A stretch of 64,000 nucleotides of DNA from Xanthomonas sp. SI (GCF_014236855.1 NZ_CP051261.1:2046001-2110000); one strand, 5' to 3'. Counted from the first letter of the stretch, positions 1-9,141 are shown. Numbers and translations: made by a program. The notes: a model not told the origin generated them from the sequence alone.

Positions 1-729
1 AAGTACGGCGTGCCGTACATGGTCGGCACCACCGGCATCGGCTACAACGTGGACAAGGTCAAGGCCGCGTTCGGCAGCACCGACATCGCCAACAGCTGGG
101 ACCTGGTGTTCAAGCCGGAGAACATCGCCAAGCTCAAGGATTGCGGCGTCACCATCCTCGACACGCCGTCGGACCTGATCCCGATCGCGCTGCACTACCA
201 GGGCGAGGACCCGCACACCACCGATACCGCCAAGATCGAGAAGGCCGCGGCGCTGATCAAGAGCATTCGCCCGTACGTGCAGAACTTCCACTCCTCGCAG
301 TACGTGACCTCGCTGGCCAACGGCAGCACCTGTCTGGCGGTGGGCTGGTCGGGCGACATCATCCAGGCGCGCGACCGCGCCGAGGAAGCCAAGAACGGCG
401 TGAAGGTGGCCTATTCGATTCCCAAGGAAGGTGCGCCGCAGTGGTTCGACATGCTGGCGATCCCGAAGGATGCCAAGCATCCGGAGAACGCCTACAAATT
501 CATCAACTACCTGCTGACGCCGGACGTGGCCGCGGCCAATTCCAACTTCATCCACTACGCCAATCCGGTGCCGAAGGCGACGCCGCTGGTGGATGCGGCG
601 ATCCGCAACGACCCGACCATCTACCCGCCGCCGGAGGTGGCGGCGAAGATGTTCACCTATTCGATCAACCCGCCCGAGGTGGACAAGCTGTATACCCGCC
701 TGTGGACGGAGATCAAGACCGGCCGCTGA
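1..729 (+). CDS. potF: Polyamine ABC transporter substrate-binding protein, 3' part
   Basis: The gene is open at the left edge of the window; 242 residues are visible, reading in frame from base 1. It is the periplasmic binding component that captures putrescine or spermidine and hands it to the PotGHI-type transporter encoded further right. The visible part contains the family's substrate-pocket motif GWSGD (around residue 116 of the fragment) and the conserved KPEN and PPEV segments. It is very close in sequence to the complete gene that follows at 889, so the two are tandem paralogues. Which polyamine each copy prefers cannot be told from the sequence. The promoter and signal peptide lie outside the window. 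Confidence 0.93.
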   Translation, partial: KYGVPYMVGTTGIGYNVDKVKAAFGSTDIANSWDLVFKPENIAKLKDCGVTILDTPSDLIPIALHYQGEDPHTTDTAKIEKAAALIKSIRPYVQNFHSSQYVTSLANGSTCLAVGWSGDIIQARDRAEEAKNGVKVAYSIPKEGAPQWFDMLAIPKDAKHPENAYKFINYLLTPDVAAANSNFIHYANPVPKATPLVDAAIRNDPTIYPPPEVAAKMFTYSINPPEVDKLYTRLWTEIKTGR

Positions 730-888
730 GCCGGTCGCGTCCGTGGTCCATGGCGCGGCGCTTCGACGCGGCGCCTGCACGCAGTACGGCCGCGCCGCGC
801 GCGGCCGCCAAAGGGGAGGACCACCGGGACGCGCGCCAGCGCGGCGTCCCGCCAACCGCTGCCCGCAACGGGCGGCACGGAGACGACG

Positions 889-2019
889 ATGAAGCGGCGA
901 GCGATAGCGGGGATGGTGGCGGTGCTGGGCCTGGCGGGCTGCGGCGGATCGGCCCAGGGGGATGGCGCGGCGGATGCGGCCGGCGCCGGCGAAGCGAAGC
1001 AATTGAACGTCTACAACTGGTCGGACTACATCGCCGAGGGCACCGTGCCCGGCTTCGAGCGGCATAGCGGTGTCCACGTCACCTACGACGTGTTCGACAG
1101 CAACGAAGTGCTGGAAGCCAAGCTGCTGGCTGGCGGCAGCGGCTACGACGTGGTGGTGCCGTCGCTGAGTTTCCTCGGCCGGCAGATCCAGGCCGGCGTG
1201 TTCCTGCCGCTGGACAAGCGCAAGATCCCCAACCTGGCCAATCTGGACCCGGCGATGATGCAGCGCATCGCGCAGCAGGACCCAGGCAATACCTACGCGG
1301 TGCCGTACCTGTGGGGCACCACCGGCATCGGCTACAACGTCGACAAGATCCAGGCCGCGTTCGGCAGCACCGACGTGGTCGCCAGCTGGGACCTGGTGTT
1401 CAAGCCGGAGAACCTGGCCAAGCTCAAGGACTGCGGGGTGACCTTCCTCGATACCGCCTCGGAGATCGTGCCGACCGTGCTGCACTACCTGGGCGAGGAC
1501 CCGAACAGCACCGACCCGAAGGTGATCGAGAAGGCCGCGGCCAAGCTCAAGGAAATCCGCCCCTACATCCAGAATTTCCATTCCTCGCAGTACATCGATG
1601 CGCTGGCCAAGGGCAGCACCTGCCTGGTGGTGGGCTGGTCCGGCGACATCCTGCAGGCGCGCGACCGCGCCGAGGAAGCCAAGAACGGCGTGCACATCGC
1701 CTATTCGATTCCGAAGGAGGGCGCGCTGCAGTTCTTCGACATGCTGGCCATTCCCAAGGACGCCAAGCATCCGGAGCAGGCCTACCAGTTCATCAACTAC
1801 CTGCTGACCCCGGAAGTGGCCGCGGCCAATACCAACTTCGTCAGCTATCCGAACGCGGTGCCCAAGTCGCTGCCGCTGATCGATGCGGCGATCAGCGGCG
1901 ACCGCACCATCTACCCGCCGGCGGAGGTGCAGGCCAAGCTGTTCGCGCTGGCGGTGATGCCGCCGGAAGTGGACCGCCAGTACACGCGGCTGTGGACGGA
2001 GTTGAAGACTGGGCGCTGA
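889..2019 (+). CDS. potF: Polyamine ABC transporter substrate-binding lipoprotein (second copy)
   Basis: This 376-residue protein is a second PotF-type polyamine-binding protein. A hydrophobic leader ends in a lipobox LAGC with Cys18, so it should be a lipoprotein anchored in an envelope membrane rather than free in the periplasm. The pocket residues typical of PotF are present: NWSD near residue 44 and GWSGD near residue 250. The start ATG follows a purine-rich CGGAG about 7 bases upstream. It lies 159 bp after the first copy, and most of the mature sequence matches it closely. The efflux genes at 2606-6904 separate it from the matching ATPase and permeases. Confidence 0.95.
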   Translation: MKRRAIAGMVAVLGLAGCGGSAQGDGAADAAGAGEAKQLNVYNWSDYIAEGTVPGFERHSGVHVTYDVFDSNEVLEAKLLAGGSGYDVVVPSLSFLGRQIQAGVFLPLDKRKIPNLANLDPAMMQRIAQQDPGNTYAVPYLWGTTGIGYNVDKIQAAFGSTDVVASWDLVFKPENLAKLKDCGVTFLDTASEIVPTVLHYLGEDPNSTDPKVIEKAAAKLKEIRPYIQNFHSSQYIDALAKGSTCLVVGWSGDILQARDRAEEAKNGVHIAYSIPKEGALQFFDMLAIPKDAKHPEQAYQFINYLLTPEVAAANTNFVSYPNAVPKSLPLIDAAISGDRTIYPPAEVQAKLFALAVMPPEVDRQYTRLWTELKTGR

Positions 2020-2040
2020 GCGGATTGCGCAGCAAGTGAT

Positions 2041-2083
2041 TCCCCTCTCCCGTCGGGAGAGGGGCGGGGGTGAGGGTACGGCG
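2041..2083 (+). repeat. REP-like hairpin repeat, unit 1
   Basis: A perfect 10-base inverted repeat (2042-2051 with 2055-2064, arms CCCCTCTCCC and its complement) is followed by GGGGGTGAGGGTACGGCG. The same 3' tail ending GTGAGGGTACGGCG recurs at 2261-2274, which marks it as one member of a repeat family. Its position just after the potF stop codon suggests a role in transcript 3' end formation or mRNA stability. Confidence 0.75.
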
Positions 2084-2158
2084 GGCCGAGAAGGCACGGA
2101 GATGCACGCTGTTGCCGTCAGGAAATCACGCGGTCGGATGCCATGGCCGGTACCCGTA

Positions 2159-2221
2159 CCCTCATCCGCCCTTCTGGCACCTTCTCCCGAAAAGGGGGCC
2201 ATGGTCCCGAGGGGAGAAGGG
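2159..2221. repeat. REP-like repeat, unit 2 (degenerate, inverted)
   Basis: This unit starts with ACCCTCATCCGCCC and contains CCTTCTCCC and GGGGAGAAGGG arms that can pair. It is a divergent member in inverted orientation to the units on either side, so the cluster resembles a composite REP element (BIME). Confidence 0.6.
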
Positions 2222-2229
2222 AGGCGATG

Positions 2230-2274
2230 TTCCCTTCTCCCCCCCGGGAGAGGGGTAGGGGTGAGGGTACGGCG
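2230..2274 (+). repeat. REP-like repeat, unit 3
   Basis: The unit reads CCCTTCTCCC, then GGGAGAGGGG, then GGGGTGAGGGTACGGCG. The last part matches unit 1 base for base over GTGAGGGTACGGCG. Confidence 0.7.
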
Positions 2275-2435
2275 CAAGCGGAAGGCCTGAACGGCACGCT
2301 GTGCCCGATGCGCCATGTCGCAAGGCATCGGCCGTGGCCGTTGCCGCGGCGGGCAAGGCGAAGGGATGGGGCAGTTCGCGGCGCACGCAGGTGTTCGCAC
2401 TACTGAATACCGCTGCAAGCAACGCTCGAACAAAT

Positions 2436-2485
2436 CTGGACTCGCCAGTACAGATACCCTTAAACTGGACTCGCCGGTACAGATA
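2436..2485. promoter_or_regulatory. Tandem operator-like sites before the efflux operon
   Basis: Two 21-base sequences, CTGGACTCGCC(A/G)GTACAGATA, occur at 2436-2456 and 2465-2485 and differ at one base. Each contains an imperfect inverted repeat, CTGG-ACTCG-CCAG in copy 1 and ACTGG-ACTCG-CCGGT in copy 2. The copies are 29 bp apart start to start. Doubled palindromes before a drug-efflux operon are typical of TetR-family control. No regulator gene is visible in the window, so the binding protein is unknown. Confidence 0.55.
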
Positions 2486-2605
2486 TCCACAAGGCCCACC
2501 GTACGTCGCCGTCTGGTGGACGGGCTGTCTGGCTTAGCATGTATCTGCCGTGTACCGCCAGGCGCAGGCGGCGACGGTTTCTTCCATTCCCCAGGAACCT
2601 GCGAC

Positions 2606-3808
2606 TTGAGCATTCACGACCCAGATCCCACGCAGACGCACCGGCAGGCGGCTTCGGACGAGGCACGGGCCGCGCCTGCCCAGGATGACGATAAGCAACC
2701 AGAAAAGCCGTCGCCGCTGAAGAATCCCAAGGTGAAATGGACGCTGTTGCTGATCGGCCTGGTTGTGCTGATCGGCCTGGTGGCGTGGCTGGTCTACTAC
2801 CTGACCACCGGCCGCTACCTGCAGGAAACCAACAACGCCTATCTGCAGGCCGATGCGGTGGCGGTGGCGCCGCGGGTCAACGGCTACGTGACCGGCGTGT
2901 TCGTCGGCGACAACCAGACGGTCAAGGCCGGGCAGCCGCTGCTGCAGATCGACGAGCGCACCTATCGCGCCACGCAGCAGCAGGCGCAGGCCGTGGTCGC
3001 GGTACGTCAGGCCGATATCGCCGCTGCCGAGGCCGGTCTGCAGGCGCAACGCGCGACCCTGCTGCAGGCGCGTACCCAGGTCACCGCGGCCGCGGCCAGC
3101 CTGCGCTTCGCCCAGGGCGAGGCCAAGCGCTTCGCGCCGCTGGCCGCGTCCGGCGCCGATACCCACGAGCACTACGAGAGCATCGTCCACGACCGCGATC
3201 GCGCCCAGGCCCAGTACGACGCGGCCAAGGCCCAGGTCGCCGCCGCCGAGAGCCAGGTGCAGGGCGCCAGCGCGCAGCTGGACCAGGCCCGCGCCGGGCT
3301 GCAGCAGGCGCAGGCCGACGCCGACCAGGCGCAGGTGGCGATGGAGGACACGCGGTTGACCGCGCGCATCGACGGCCGCATCGGCGACAAGACCGTGCAG
3401 GTCGGCCAGTTCGTCGCCGCCGGCACCCGGCTGATGAGCGTGGTGCCGGTCGATGCGCTGTACCTGAGCGCCAATTTCAAGGAAACCCAGGTCGGGCTGA
3501 TGCGGCCCGGGCAGCCGGCGCGGATCGAGGTCGATGCCTTGTCCGGGGTCGAACTGGATGGCGTGGTCGAGAGCATCGCACCGGGCACCGGCTCGCAGTT
3601 CGCGCTGCTGCCGCCGGAGAACGCCACCGGCAACTTCACCAAGGTGGTGCAGCGGGTGCCGGTGCGGATCCGGCTCAAGGCCGGCGCGGAGGCGCGCAAA
3701 GTGCTGGTGCCGGGCATGTCGGTGACGGTCACGGTGGACACGCGCGCGGCCAAGGATGCCAAGGAGCGGGTCGAGCAGGAAGGCGAGCAGGGCGAGGGCA
3801 GGCCGTGA
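2606..3808 (+). CDS. emrA: EmrA-type membrane fusion (HlyD family) efflux protein
   Basis: This is the periplasmic adaptor of a tripartite drug efflux pump; it links the inner-membrane carrier (next gene) to the outer-membrane channel. I chose the TTG start at 2606 because it gives an N-terminus of EmrA type: about 40 charged residues, one membrane segment at residues 45-66, then a lipoyl-like domain (NNAYLQADAV, near 76), an Ala/Gln-rich coiled coil (about 125-240) and the beta-barrel ending near 385. The frame stays open further upstream, but that part crosses the repeats and operator sites and is not protein-like. The stop overlaps the start of emrB. Length (400 aa) is normal. Confidence 0.9.
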   Translation: MSIHDPDPTQTHRQAASDEARAAPAQDDDKQPEKPSPLKNPKVKWTLLLIGLVVLIGLVAWLVYYLTTGRYLQETNNAYLQADAVAVAPRVNGYVTGVFVGDNQTVKAGQPLLQIDERTYRATQQQAQAVVAVRQADIAAAEAGLQAQRATLLQARTQVTAAAASLRFAQGEAKRFAPLAASGADTHEHYESIVHDRDRAQAQYDAAKAQVAAAESQVQGASAQLDQARAGLQQAQADADQAQVAMEDTRLTARIDGRIGDKTVQVGQFVAAGTRLMSVVPVDALYLSANFKETQVGLMRPGQPARIEVDALSGVELDGVVESIAPGTGSQFALLPPENATGNFTKVVQRVPVRIRLKAGAEARKVLVPGMSVTVTVDTRAAKDAKERVEQEGEQGEGRP

Positions 3809-5388
3809 ACGAGGCCGCCGCTGCGCCGGCGGCGGGTGCCGGCGCACAGCAGAAGGCCGACGCCGGCGCGTGGCTGGCGGTCGCCGCCGGCACCATCGGC
3901 TCGTTCATGGCGACGCTGGACATCTCCATCGTCAATGCGGCGTTGCCGACCATCCAGGGCGAGGTCGGCGCCAGCGGCACCGAGGGCACCTGGATCTCCA
4001 CCGCCTATCTGGTCGCCGAGATCGTGATGATCCCGCTGACCGGCTGGTTCGTGCGCACCCTGGGGCTGCGCAACTTCCTGCTGATCTGCGCGCTGCTGTT
4101 CACCTTCTTCTCGGTGGTCTGCGGCCTGTCCAACAGCCTGAGCATGATGATCCTGGGCCGCGTCGGGCAGGGCTTCGCCGGCGGGGCGCTAATTCCCACC
4201 GCGCTGACCATCGTCGCCACGCGCCTGCCGCCGGCGCAGCAGACCATGGGCACCGCGTTGTTCGGCATGACCGTGATCCTGGGACCGGTGATCGGGCCGC
4301 TGCTCGGCGGCTGGCTGACCGAGAACGTCAGCTGGCACTACGCGTTCTTCATCAACGTGCCGATCTGCGCCGGGCTGGTGGCGTTGCTGCTGCTCGGCCT
4401 GCCGCACGAGCGGATGAACCTGCGCGGGCTGCTCGATGCCGACTGGCTCGGCATCTTCGGGCTCACCGCCGGACTCGGCGCGCTGACCGTGGTGCTGGAG
4501 GAAGGCCAGCGCGAGCGCTGGTTCGAATCCTCCGAGATCGTGCTGCTGAGCCTGCTCTCGCTGGTCGGCTTCGTCGCCCTGGGCGCGTCGCAGTTCTTCA
4601 GCCGGCAGCCGGTGATCCGCCTGTCGATCCTGTTGCAGCGCAGTTTCAGCGCGGTGTTCGTGATGGTGATGGCGGTGGGCATGATCCTGTTCGGGGTCAT
4701 GTACATGATCCCGCAGTTCCTGGCCACGATCTCCGGCTACAACACCGAACAGTCCGGCTACGTGGTGCTGCTGTCCGGCCTGCCCACGGTGCTGTTGATG
4801 CCGCTGATGCCGAAGATGCTGATGCGCGTGGACGTGCGCATCCTGGTGATCGGCGGACTCAGCTGCTTCGCCATCGCCTGCTTCGTCAACATGAGTCTCA
4901 GCGCCGATTCGGTCGGCATGCATTTCGTGATCGGCCAGTTGCTGCAGGGCTGCGGCTTGGCGCTGGCGATGATGTCGCTGAACCAGGCCGCCATCTCCTC
5001 GGTCCCGCCGGAGCTTGCCGGCGACGCCTCCGGGCTGTTCAACGCGGCGCGCAACATGGGCGGCTCGATCGGCCTGGCGCTGATCTCCACCTTCCAGGAG
5101 CGGCGCATGGTGTTCCACACGCAGATGATCGGCAGCGGCACCAGCGCCAATTCGCCGCTGGCGCAGGACTACCTGCATGGCCTGGCCGCGCAGCTGCAGT
5201 CCGCTTCCGGCGCCGGCGCGGCGCTGCAGTCGGTGGCGCAGCTGGCGCGCATGGTGCAGCAGCAGGCGCTGGTGATGACTTACAACGACCTGTTCTGGAT
5301 CTTCGGGGTGATCGTGGTATGCACGATTCCGCTGGGGTTGCTGCTCAAACCGCTGCCCAAGGGCGGCGCTCCGCTTGCGATGCATTGA
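3805..5388 (+). CDS. emrB: EmrB-type multidrug efflux MFS transporter (DHA2, 14 TMS)
   Basis: This 527-residue inner-membrane protein is the proton-driven carrier of the efflux pump. The DHA2-family signature LDISIVNAALP is near residue 39, and hydrophobic segments spread over the whole length fit 14 membrane helices. The GTG start overlaps the emrA stop (GTGA), indicating translational coupling. Substrates are typically hydrophobic toxic compounds; the actual substrate cannot be read from sequence. Together with emrA and the outer-membrane lipoprotein that follows, it makes a complete tripartite system. Confidence 0.94.
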   Translation: MNEAAAAPAAGAGAQQKADAGAWLAVAAGTIGSFMATLDISIVNAALPTIQGEVGASGTEGTWISTAYLVAEIVMIPLTGWFVRTLGLRNFLLICALLFTFFSVVCGLSNSLSMMILGRVGQGFAGGALIPTALTIVATRLPPAQQTMGTALFGMTVILGPVIGPLLGGWLTENVSWHYAFFINVPICAGLVALLLLGLPHERMNLRGLLDADWLGIFGLTAGLGALTVVLEEGQRERWFESSEIVLLSLLSLVGFVALGASQFFSRQPVIRLSILLQRSFSAVFVMVMAVGMILFGVMYMIPQFLATISGYNTEQSGYVVLLSGLPTVLLMPLMPKMLMRVDVRILVIGGLSCFAIACFVNMSLSADSVGMHFVIGQLLQGCGLALAMMSLNQAAISSVPPELAGDASGLFNAARNMGGSIGLALISTFQERRMVFHTQMIGSGTSANSPLAQDYLHGLAAQLQSASGAGAALQSVAQLARMVQQQALVMTYNDLFWIFGVIVVCTIPLGLLLKPLPKGGAPLAMH

Positions 5389-5395
5389 GGATTCC

Positions 5396-6904
5396 ATGGC
5401 TCAGCGTTTTTCCCGTGTGCTCGTCCCCGCCGTGCTGCCGCTGCTGTTGTCGGCGTGCGTGCTCGGCCCGAACTACGTGAAGCCGCCGCCGGTGGCCGAG
5501 GCGGCGCAGGCGCAGCCGCAGCTGCATCGCGCCGATGCGGTCGCCGCCGCGGCAGGCGTGGTGCCGGCGGCGCCGCCGCAGCGTTGGTGGGAGGCGTTGC
5601 AGGATCCGCAATTGGACAGCCTGGTCGAACAGGCGCTGCAGAACAGCCCGAATCTGCGCGCCGCGCAGGCCAAGCTGCGCGCCTCGCGCGCGCTGGTGCA
5701 GCAGCGCCACGCCGAACAGCTGCCCAGCGTCGGCGCCAATGCCGCCTATCTCAACGCCAGGGCGCCGGACGCGCTGGTCGATGGCTTGGGCAGCGTCGCT
5801 GCCGGCAGCGGCCAGCAGCTGTCCATCGATCCGCATGCGCAGCTGTACAGCGTCGGCTTCGATGCCAGCTGGGAGCTGGATTTCTTCGGCCGCCGCCGCC
5901 GCGCCAGCGAAGGCGCGCTGGCCAATGCGCAGGCCGACGAGGCCGAGCTGGCCGACACCCAGGTGCAGTTGGCCGCCGAAGTGGGGCAGGCCTACCTGGG
6001 CTATCGCGGCACCCGCGAGCGCATCGCCATCGCCCAGCGCAACCTGGAGGCGGCGCGGCAGACCCTGCAACTGACCCGGCAGCGCCGCGAGCGCGGCGCC
6101 GACGCCGACCTGCAGGTGGAACGCGCGCAGGCGCAGCTGCAGCAGCAGGAAGCGGTGTTGCCGGACCTGCAGGCGCAGGCGAAGGAAGCGCTAGACCAAC
6201 TGGCGCTGATGATCGGCCGCGAGCCGGGCGCGCTCGACGCCGCGCTGGCCGCGGACCGTCCATTGCCGACGCTGCCGGCGGTGGTGCCGGTCGACGATGC
6301 AGGATCATTGATCCGCCGCCGCCCCGACGTGCGTCGCGCCGAACGCCAGTTGGCGTCTTCGTCGGCGCAGATCGGGCAGGCGCTGAGCGCGTACTTCCCG
6401 CAGGTGACCCTGCTCGGCAACATCGGCATGGCCGCGACCTCGCCGGGCGACCTCGGCAGCGATGCGATCAACAGCGTGGTCGCGCCGTTCCTGCGCTGGT
6501 CGATCTTCGATTTCGGCGCGACCAAGGCCAAGGTGGAACAGGCTCGCGCCGGCAACGAGGCGCGCCTGGCCGCCTACGAAGGCACGGTGCTGGCGGCATT
6601 GCAGGACGCCAACAGCGCGCTGGCCCGGTTCGGCGCCGCGCGCCAGCAGGCGCTGGCCGCGGCCAAGGCCGAAGCCTCGGCGGACCGTTCCGCGGCGCTG
6701 CTGCAGCAGCGCTACGCGGCCGGCGCCTCGTCGCTGATCGATGCGCTGGACGTACAGCGCCAGCAGGCCTCGGCGCAGGACAGCGCAGTGCAGGCGCGCA
6801 CCCAGGTGCTGCTGCGCTACGTGGCGCTGCAGAAGAGCCTGGGACTGGGCTGGGCGCCGCCGCCAACGCAGACGCCGGCACCGGCACCGGCACCGGCGCA
6901 ATAA
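5396..6904 (+). CDS. Outer-membrane efflux lipoprotein (OprM/NodT type)
   Basis: This is the outer-membrane channel of the efflux pump. The ATG at 5396 starts a lipoprotein signal (LLLSAC, Cys21) followed by the family hallmark GPNYVKP. Two OEP repeats follow, with long Ala/Gln/Arg-rich helices (about 70-270 and 300-480). The sequence RRRPDVRRAERQL near residue 305 is typical of NodT-type factors. The gene begins 7 bp after emrB with GAGG as ribosome binding site, so it is the third gene of the operon. Length (502 aa) is usual. The proline/alanine tail at the end is a low-complexity extension. Confidence 0.93.
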   Translation: MAQRFSRVLVPAVLPLLLSACVLGPNYVKPPPVAEAAQAQPQLHRADAVAAAAGVVPAAPPQRWWEALQDPQLDSLVEQALQNSPNLRAAQAKLRASRALVQQRHAEQLPSVGANAAYLNARAPDALVDGLGSVAAGSGQQLSIDPHAQLYSVGFDASWELDFFGRRRRASEGALANAQADEAELADTQVQLAAEVGQAYLGYRGTRERIAIAQRNLEAARQTLQLTRQRRERGADADLQVERAQAQLQQQEAVLPDLQAQAKEALDQLALMIGREPGALDAALAADRPLPTLPAVVPVDDAGSLIRRRPDVRRAERQLASSSAQIGQALSAYFPQVTLLGNIGMAATSPGDLGSDAINSVVAPFLRWSIFDFGATKAKVEQARAGNEARLAAYEGTVLAALQDANSALARFGAARQQALAAAKAEASADRSAALLQQRYAAGASSLIDALDVQRQQASAQDSAVQARTQVLLRYVALQKSLGLGWAPPPTQTPAPAPAPAQ

Positions 6905-7018
6905 ACGCCTGCGCCGCGGTATCGCCGATGCGGCGGCCGCGGCTACACTGAGGTCGGCCGCGCAATCCCGGCAGCATCGGCGAACGCGCGCCGCGGTGTC
7001 TTCCACGGGGAGCAACAG

Positions 7019-8179
7019 ATGGCGTTGAGCGAAGCGAGATCCGACCTGCCGCCTGCCGCGATCGCGGCTGCGGCGGCGCCGCCGGCCAAGGGCAGCGGTT
7101 ACCTGTCCATCGCCGGCCTGCGCAAGGAATTCGACGGTTTCGTCGCGCTCGACGATGTCGACCTGGATATCCGCAAGGGCGAGATCTTCGCGCTGCTCGG
7201 CGGCTCGGGCAGCGGCAAGTCCACGCTGCTGCGCTGCCTGGGCGGTTTCGAACAGCCCAGCCGCGGCCGCATCGTGCTCGACGGCCAGCCGCTGGACGGC
7301 CTGCCGCCGTACGAGCGCCCGCTCAACATGATGTTCCAGTCCTACGCGCTGTTCCCGCACATGACCGTGGAGCAGAACATCGCCTTCGGCCTGAAGCAGG
7401 ACGGCCTGTCGCGCGCCGCCATCGCCAAGCGCGTCGGCGAGATGCTGGAGCTGGTGCAACTGGGCAAGCTCGGCAAGCGCAAGCCGCACCAGCTCTCCGG
7501 CGGCCAGCAGCAGCGCGTGGCGCTGGCGCGTTCGCTGGCCAAGGGGCCGAAGCTGCTGCTGCTGGACGAGCCGATGGGCGCGCTGGACAAGAAGCTGCGC
7601 TCGCAGATGCAGCTGGAGCTGGTCGGCATCATCGAGACCTCCGGGGTGACCTGCGTGATGGTCACCCACGACCAGGAGGAGGCGATGACCATGGCCACCC
7701 GCATCGCGCTGATGGATGCCGGCTGGATCCAGCAGGTCGGCACCCCGGACGAGATCTACGAGCAGCCGGCCAATCGCTTCGCCGCCGAGTTCATCGGTTC
7801 GGTGAACCTGATCGACGCGGTCATCGACGAGGACCTGCCGGACTACGTGACCCTGCGCACCGCCGCGTTTGCCGACAGCATCTACGTCGGCCACGGCATC
7901 ACCGGCATCACCGGGCAGCCGGTGTCGTTCGCGGTGCGCCCGGAGAAGCTGGGCATCGGCAAGGACGCGCCGGCGCAGGCGCACAACAAGGCGCAGGGCA
8001 CGATCGAGGACATCGCCTATTTCGGCAGCCATTCGGTCTACCACGTGCGCCTGCCCAGCGGCTTCAAGCTGATGGCCAACTTCGCCAACCGGCAGCGCTG
8101 GGCCAGCGACAACCTGACCTGGGGCGATGCGGTGTGGGTGTGGTGGGGCGACAACGACGGCGTGGTGCTGACCGCATGA
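7019..8179 (+). CDS. potG: Polyamine ABC transporter ATP-binding protein
   Basis: This 386-residue cytoplasmic ATPase powers polyamine uptake. It shows Walker A GGSGSGKST (61-69), a Q-loop MMFQSYALFPH (about 104-114), the signature LSGGQ (159-163), Walker B LLLLDEP (179-185) and a C-terminal TOBE regulatory domain. The N-terminus has about 25 extra Ala/Pro-rich residues before the ABC fold. The stop overlaps potH (ATGA), so potG-potH-potI are translationally coupled. It is separated from the efflux operon by 114 bp, in which I see no clear promoter. Confidence 0.95.
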   Translation: MALSEARSDLPPAAIAAAAAPPAKGSGYLSIAGLRKEFDGFVALDDVDLDIRKGEIFALLGGSGSGKSTLLRCLGGFEQPSRGRIVLDGQPLDGLPPYERPLNMMFQSYALFPHMTVEQNIAFGLKQDGLSRAAIAKRVGEMLELVQLGKLGKRKPHQLSGGQQQRVALARSLAKGPKLLLLDEPMGALDKKLRSQMQLELVGIIETSGVTCVMVTHDQEEAMTMATRIALMDAGWIQQVGTPDEIYEQPANRFAAEFIGSVNLIDAVIDEDLPDYVTLRTAAFADSIYVGHGITGITGQPVSFAVRPEKLGIGKDAPAQAHNKAQGTIEDIAYFGSHSVYHVRLPSGFKLMANFANRQRWASDNLTWGDAVWVWWGDNDGVVLTA

Positions 8180-9141
8180 GCGCGCCCGCCGCCGCTGCCG
8201 CCGCACCTGCCGCGCCGCCGCGGCGCACGCTGCTGCAGCGCCTGCGCCAGCGGCGCCTGCCCGGCGCGCGCTGGCTGGTGATCGCCGCGCCGTACCTGTG
8301 GCTGCTGCTGTTCTTCGCGATTCCGTTCCTGATCGTGCTGCGCATCTCTTTCGCCGAGCAGGCGATCAGCAGCCCGCCGTACAGCAATCTGCTGGACTAC
8401 ACCGACGGTGTGCTGACGCTGAAGTTCACCCTGCAGAACTACCTGGCGCTGGTGCGCGACAACCAGTACATCGAAGCCTACTGGGGTTCGATCAAGATCG
8501 CCGGGATCTCCACCCTGCTGACCCTGCTGATCGGTTATCCGATGGCCTATGTGATCGCGCGCCTGTCGCCGTCGGCGCGCAACATCGCGATGATGCTGGT
8601 GGTGCTGCCGTCGTGGACCTCGTTCCTGATCCGCGTCTACGCCTGGATCGGCATCCTCGACAGCAACGGCGTGCTCAACCGCACGCTGCTGGCGCTGGGG
8701 TTGATCGAGCAGCCGCTGCGCATCCTGTACACGCCGATCGCCGCCTATATCGGCATCGTCTACTGCTATCTGCCGTTCATGGTGTTGCCGCTGTACGCCA
8801 CGCTGGTGAAGCAGGACCACCGCCTGCTCGAGGCCGCCTACGACCTGGGCGCGCGACCATGGAAAGCGTTCGCGACCATCACCTTGCCGATGTCGCGCCC
8901 GGGCATCGTCGCCGGTTGCATGCTGGTGATGATCCCGGCGGTGGGCGAGTTCGTGATCCCGGAAATGCTCGGCGGCCCGGACACCTTGATGATCGGCCGG
9001 GTGCTGTGGGGCGAGTTCTTCAACAACCGCGACTGGCCGGCGGCCTCGGCCGTGGCGATCGCGATGCTGCTGTTGCTGATGGTGCCGATCCTGATCTTCA
9101 ACCGCTACCAGCAGCGCCAGCTCGAAGGCGGTCAGGCGTGA
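8176..9141 (+). CDS. potH: Polyamine ABC transporter permease PotH
   Basis: This is an inner-membrane permease of the PotB/PotH family, 321 residues with six expected helices; the first starts near residue 35. The EAA loop that docks onto the ATPase is visible as EAAYDLGARPWKAF in the last third. The ATG overlaps the potG stop by four bases, and the stop overlaps the potI start, as expected for a heterodimeric permease pair. Confidence 0.95.
   Translation: MSAPAAAAAAPAAPPRRTLLQRLRQRRLPGARWLVIAAPYLWLLLFFAIPFLIVLRISFAEQAISSPPYSNLLDYTDGVLTLKFTLQNYLALVRDNQYIEAYWGSIKIAGISTLLTLLIGYPMAYVIARLSPSARNIAMMLVVLPSWTSFLIRVYAWIGILDSNGVLNRTLLALGLIEQPLRILYTPIAAYIGIVYCYLPFMVLPLYATLVKQDHRLLEAAYDLGARPWKAFATITLPMSRPGIVAGCMLVMIPAVGEFVIPEMLGGPDTLMIGRVLWGEFFNNRDWPAASAVAIAMLLLLMVPILIFNRYQQRQLEGGQA

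Larger units (their letters stand above)
2020..2605. other. Intergenic stretch with REP repeats and a doubled operator-like site
   Basis: This 586-base gap between potF and the efflux operon has no gene I can support. Its left half (2041-2274) is three copies of a C/G-rich REP-like sequence. The middle (2285-2430) shows nothing recognisable. Bases 2436-2485 hold two near-identical 21-base direct copies that look like regulator sites. The rest is leader to the TTG start at 2606. Confidence 0.7.

Noticed and set aside
2315..2605. N-terminal extension of the EmrA frame from 2315
   Set aside because: The extra 97 codons cross the doubled operator-like site and have no protein-like features; the TTG at 2606 gives a normal EmrA N-terminus.
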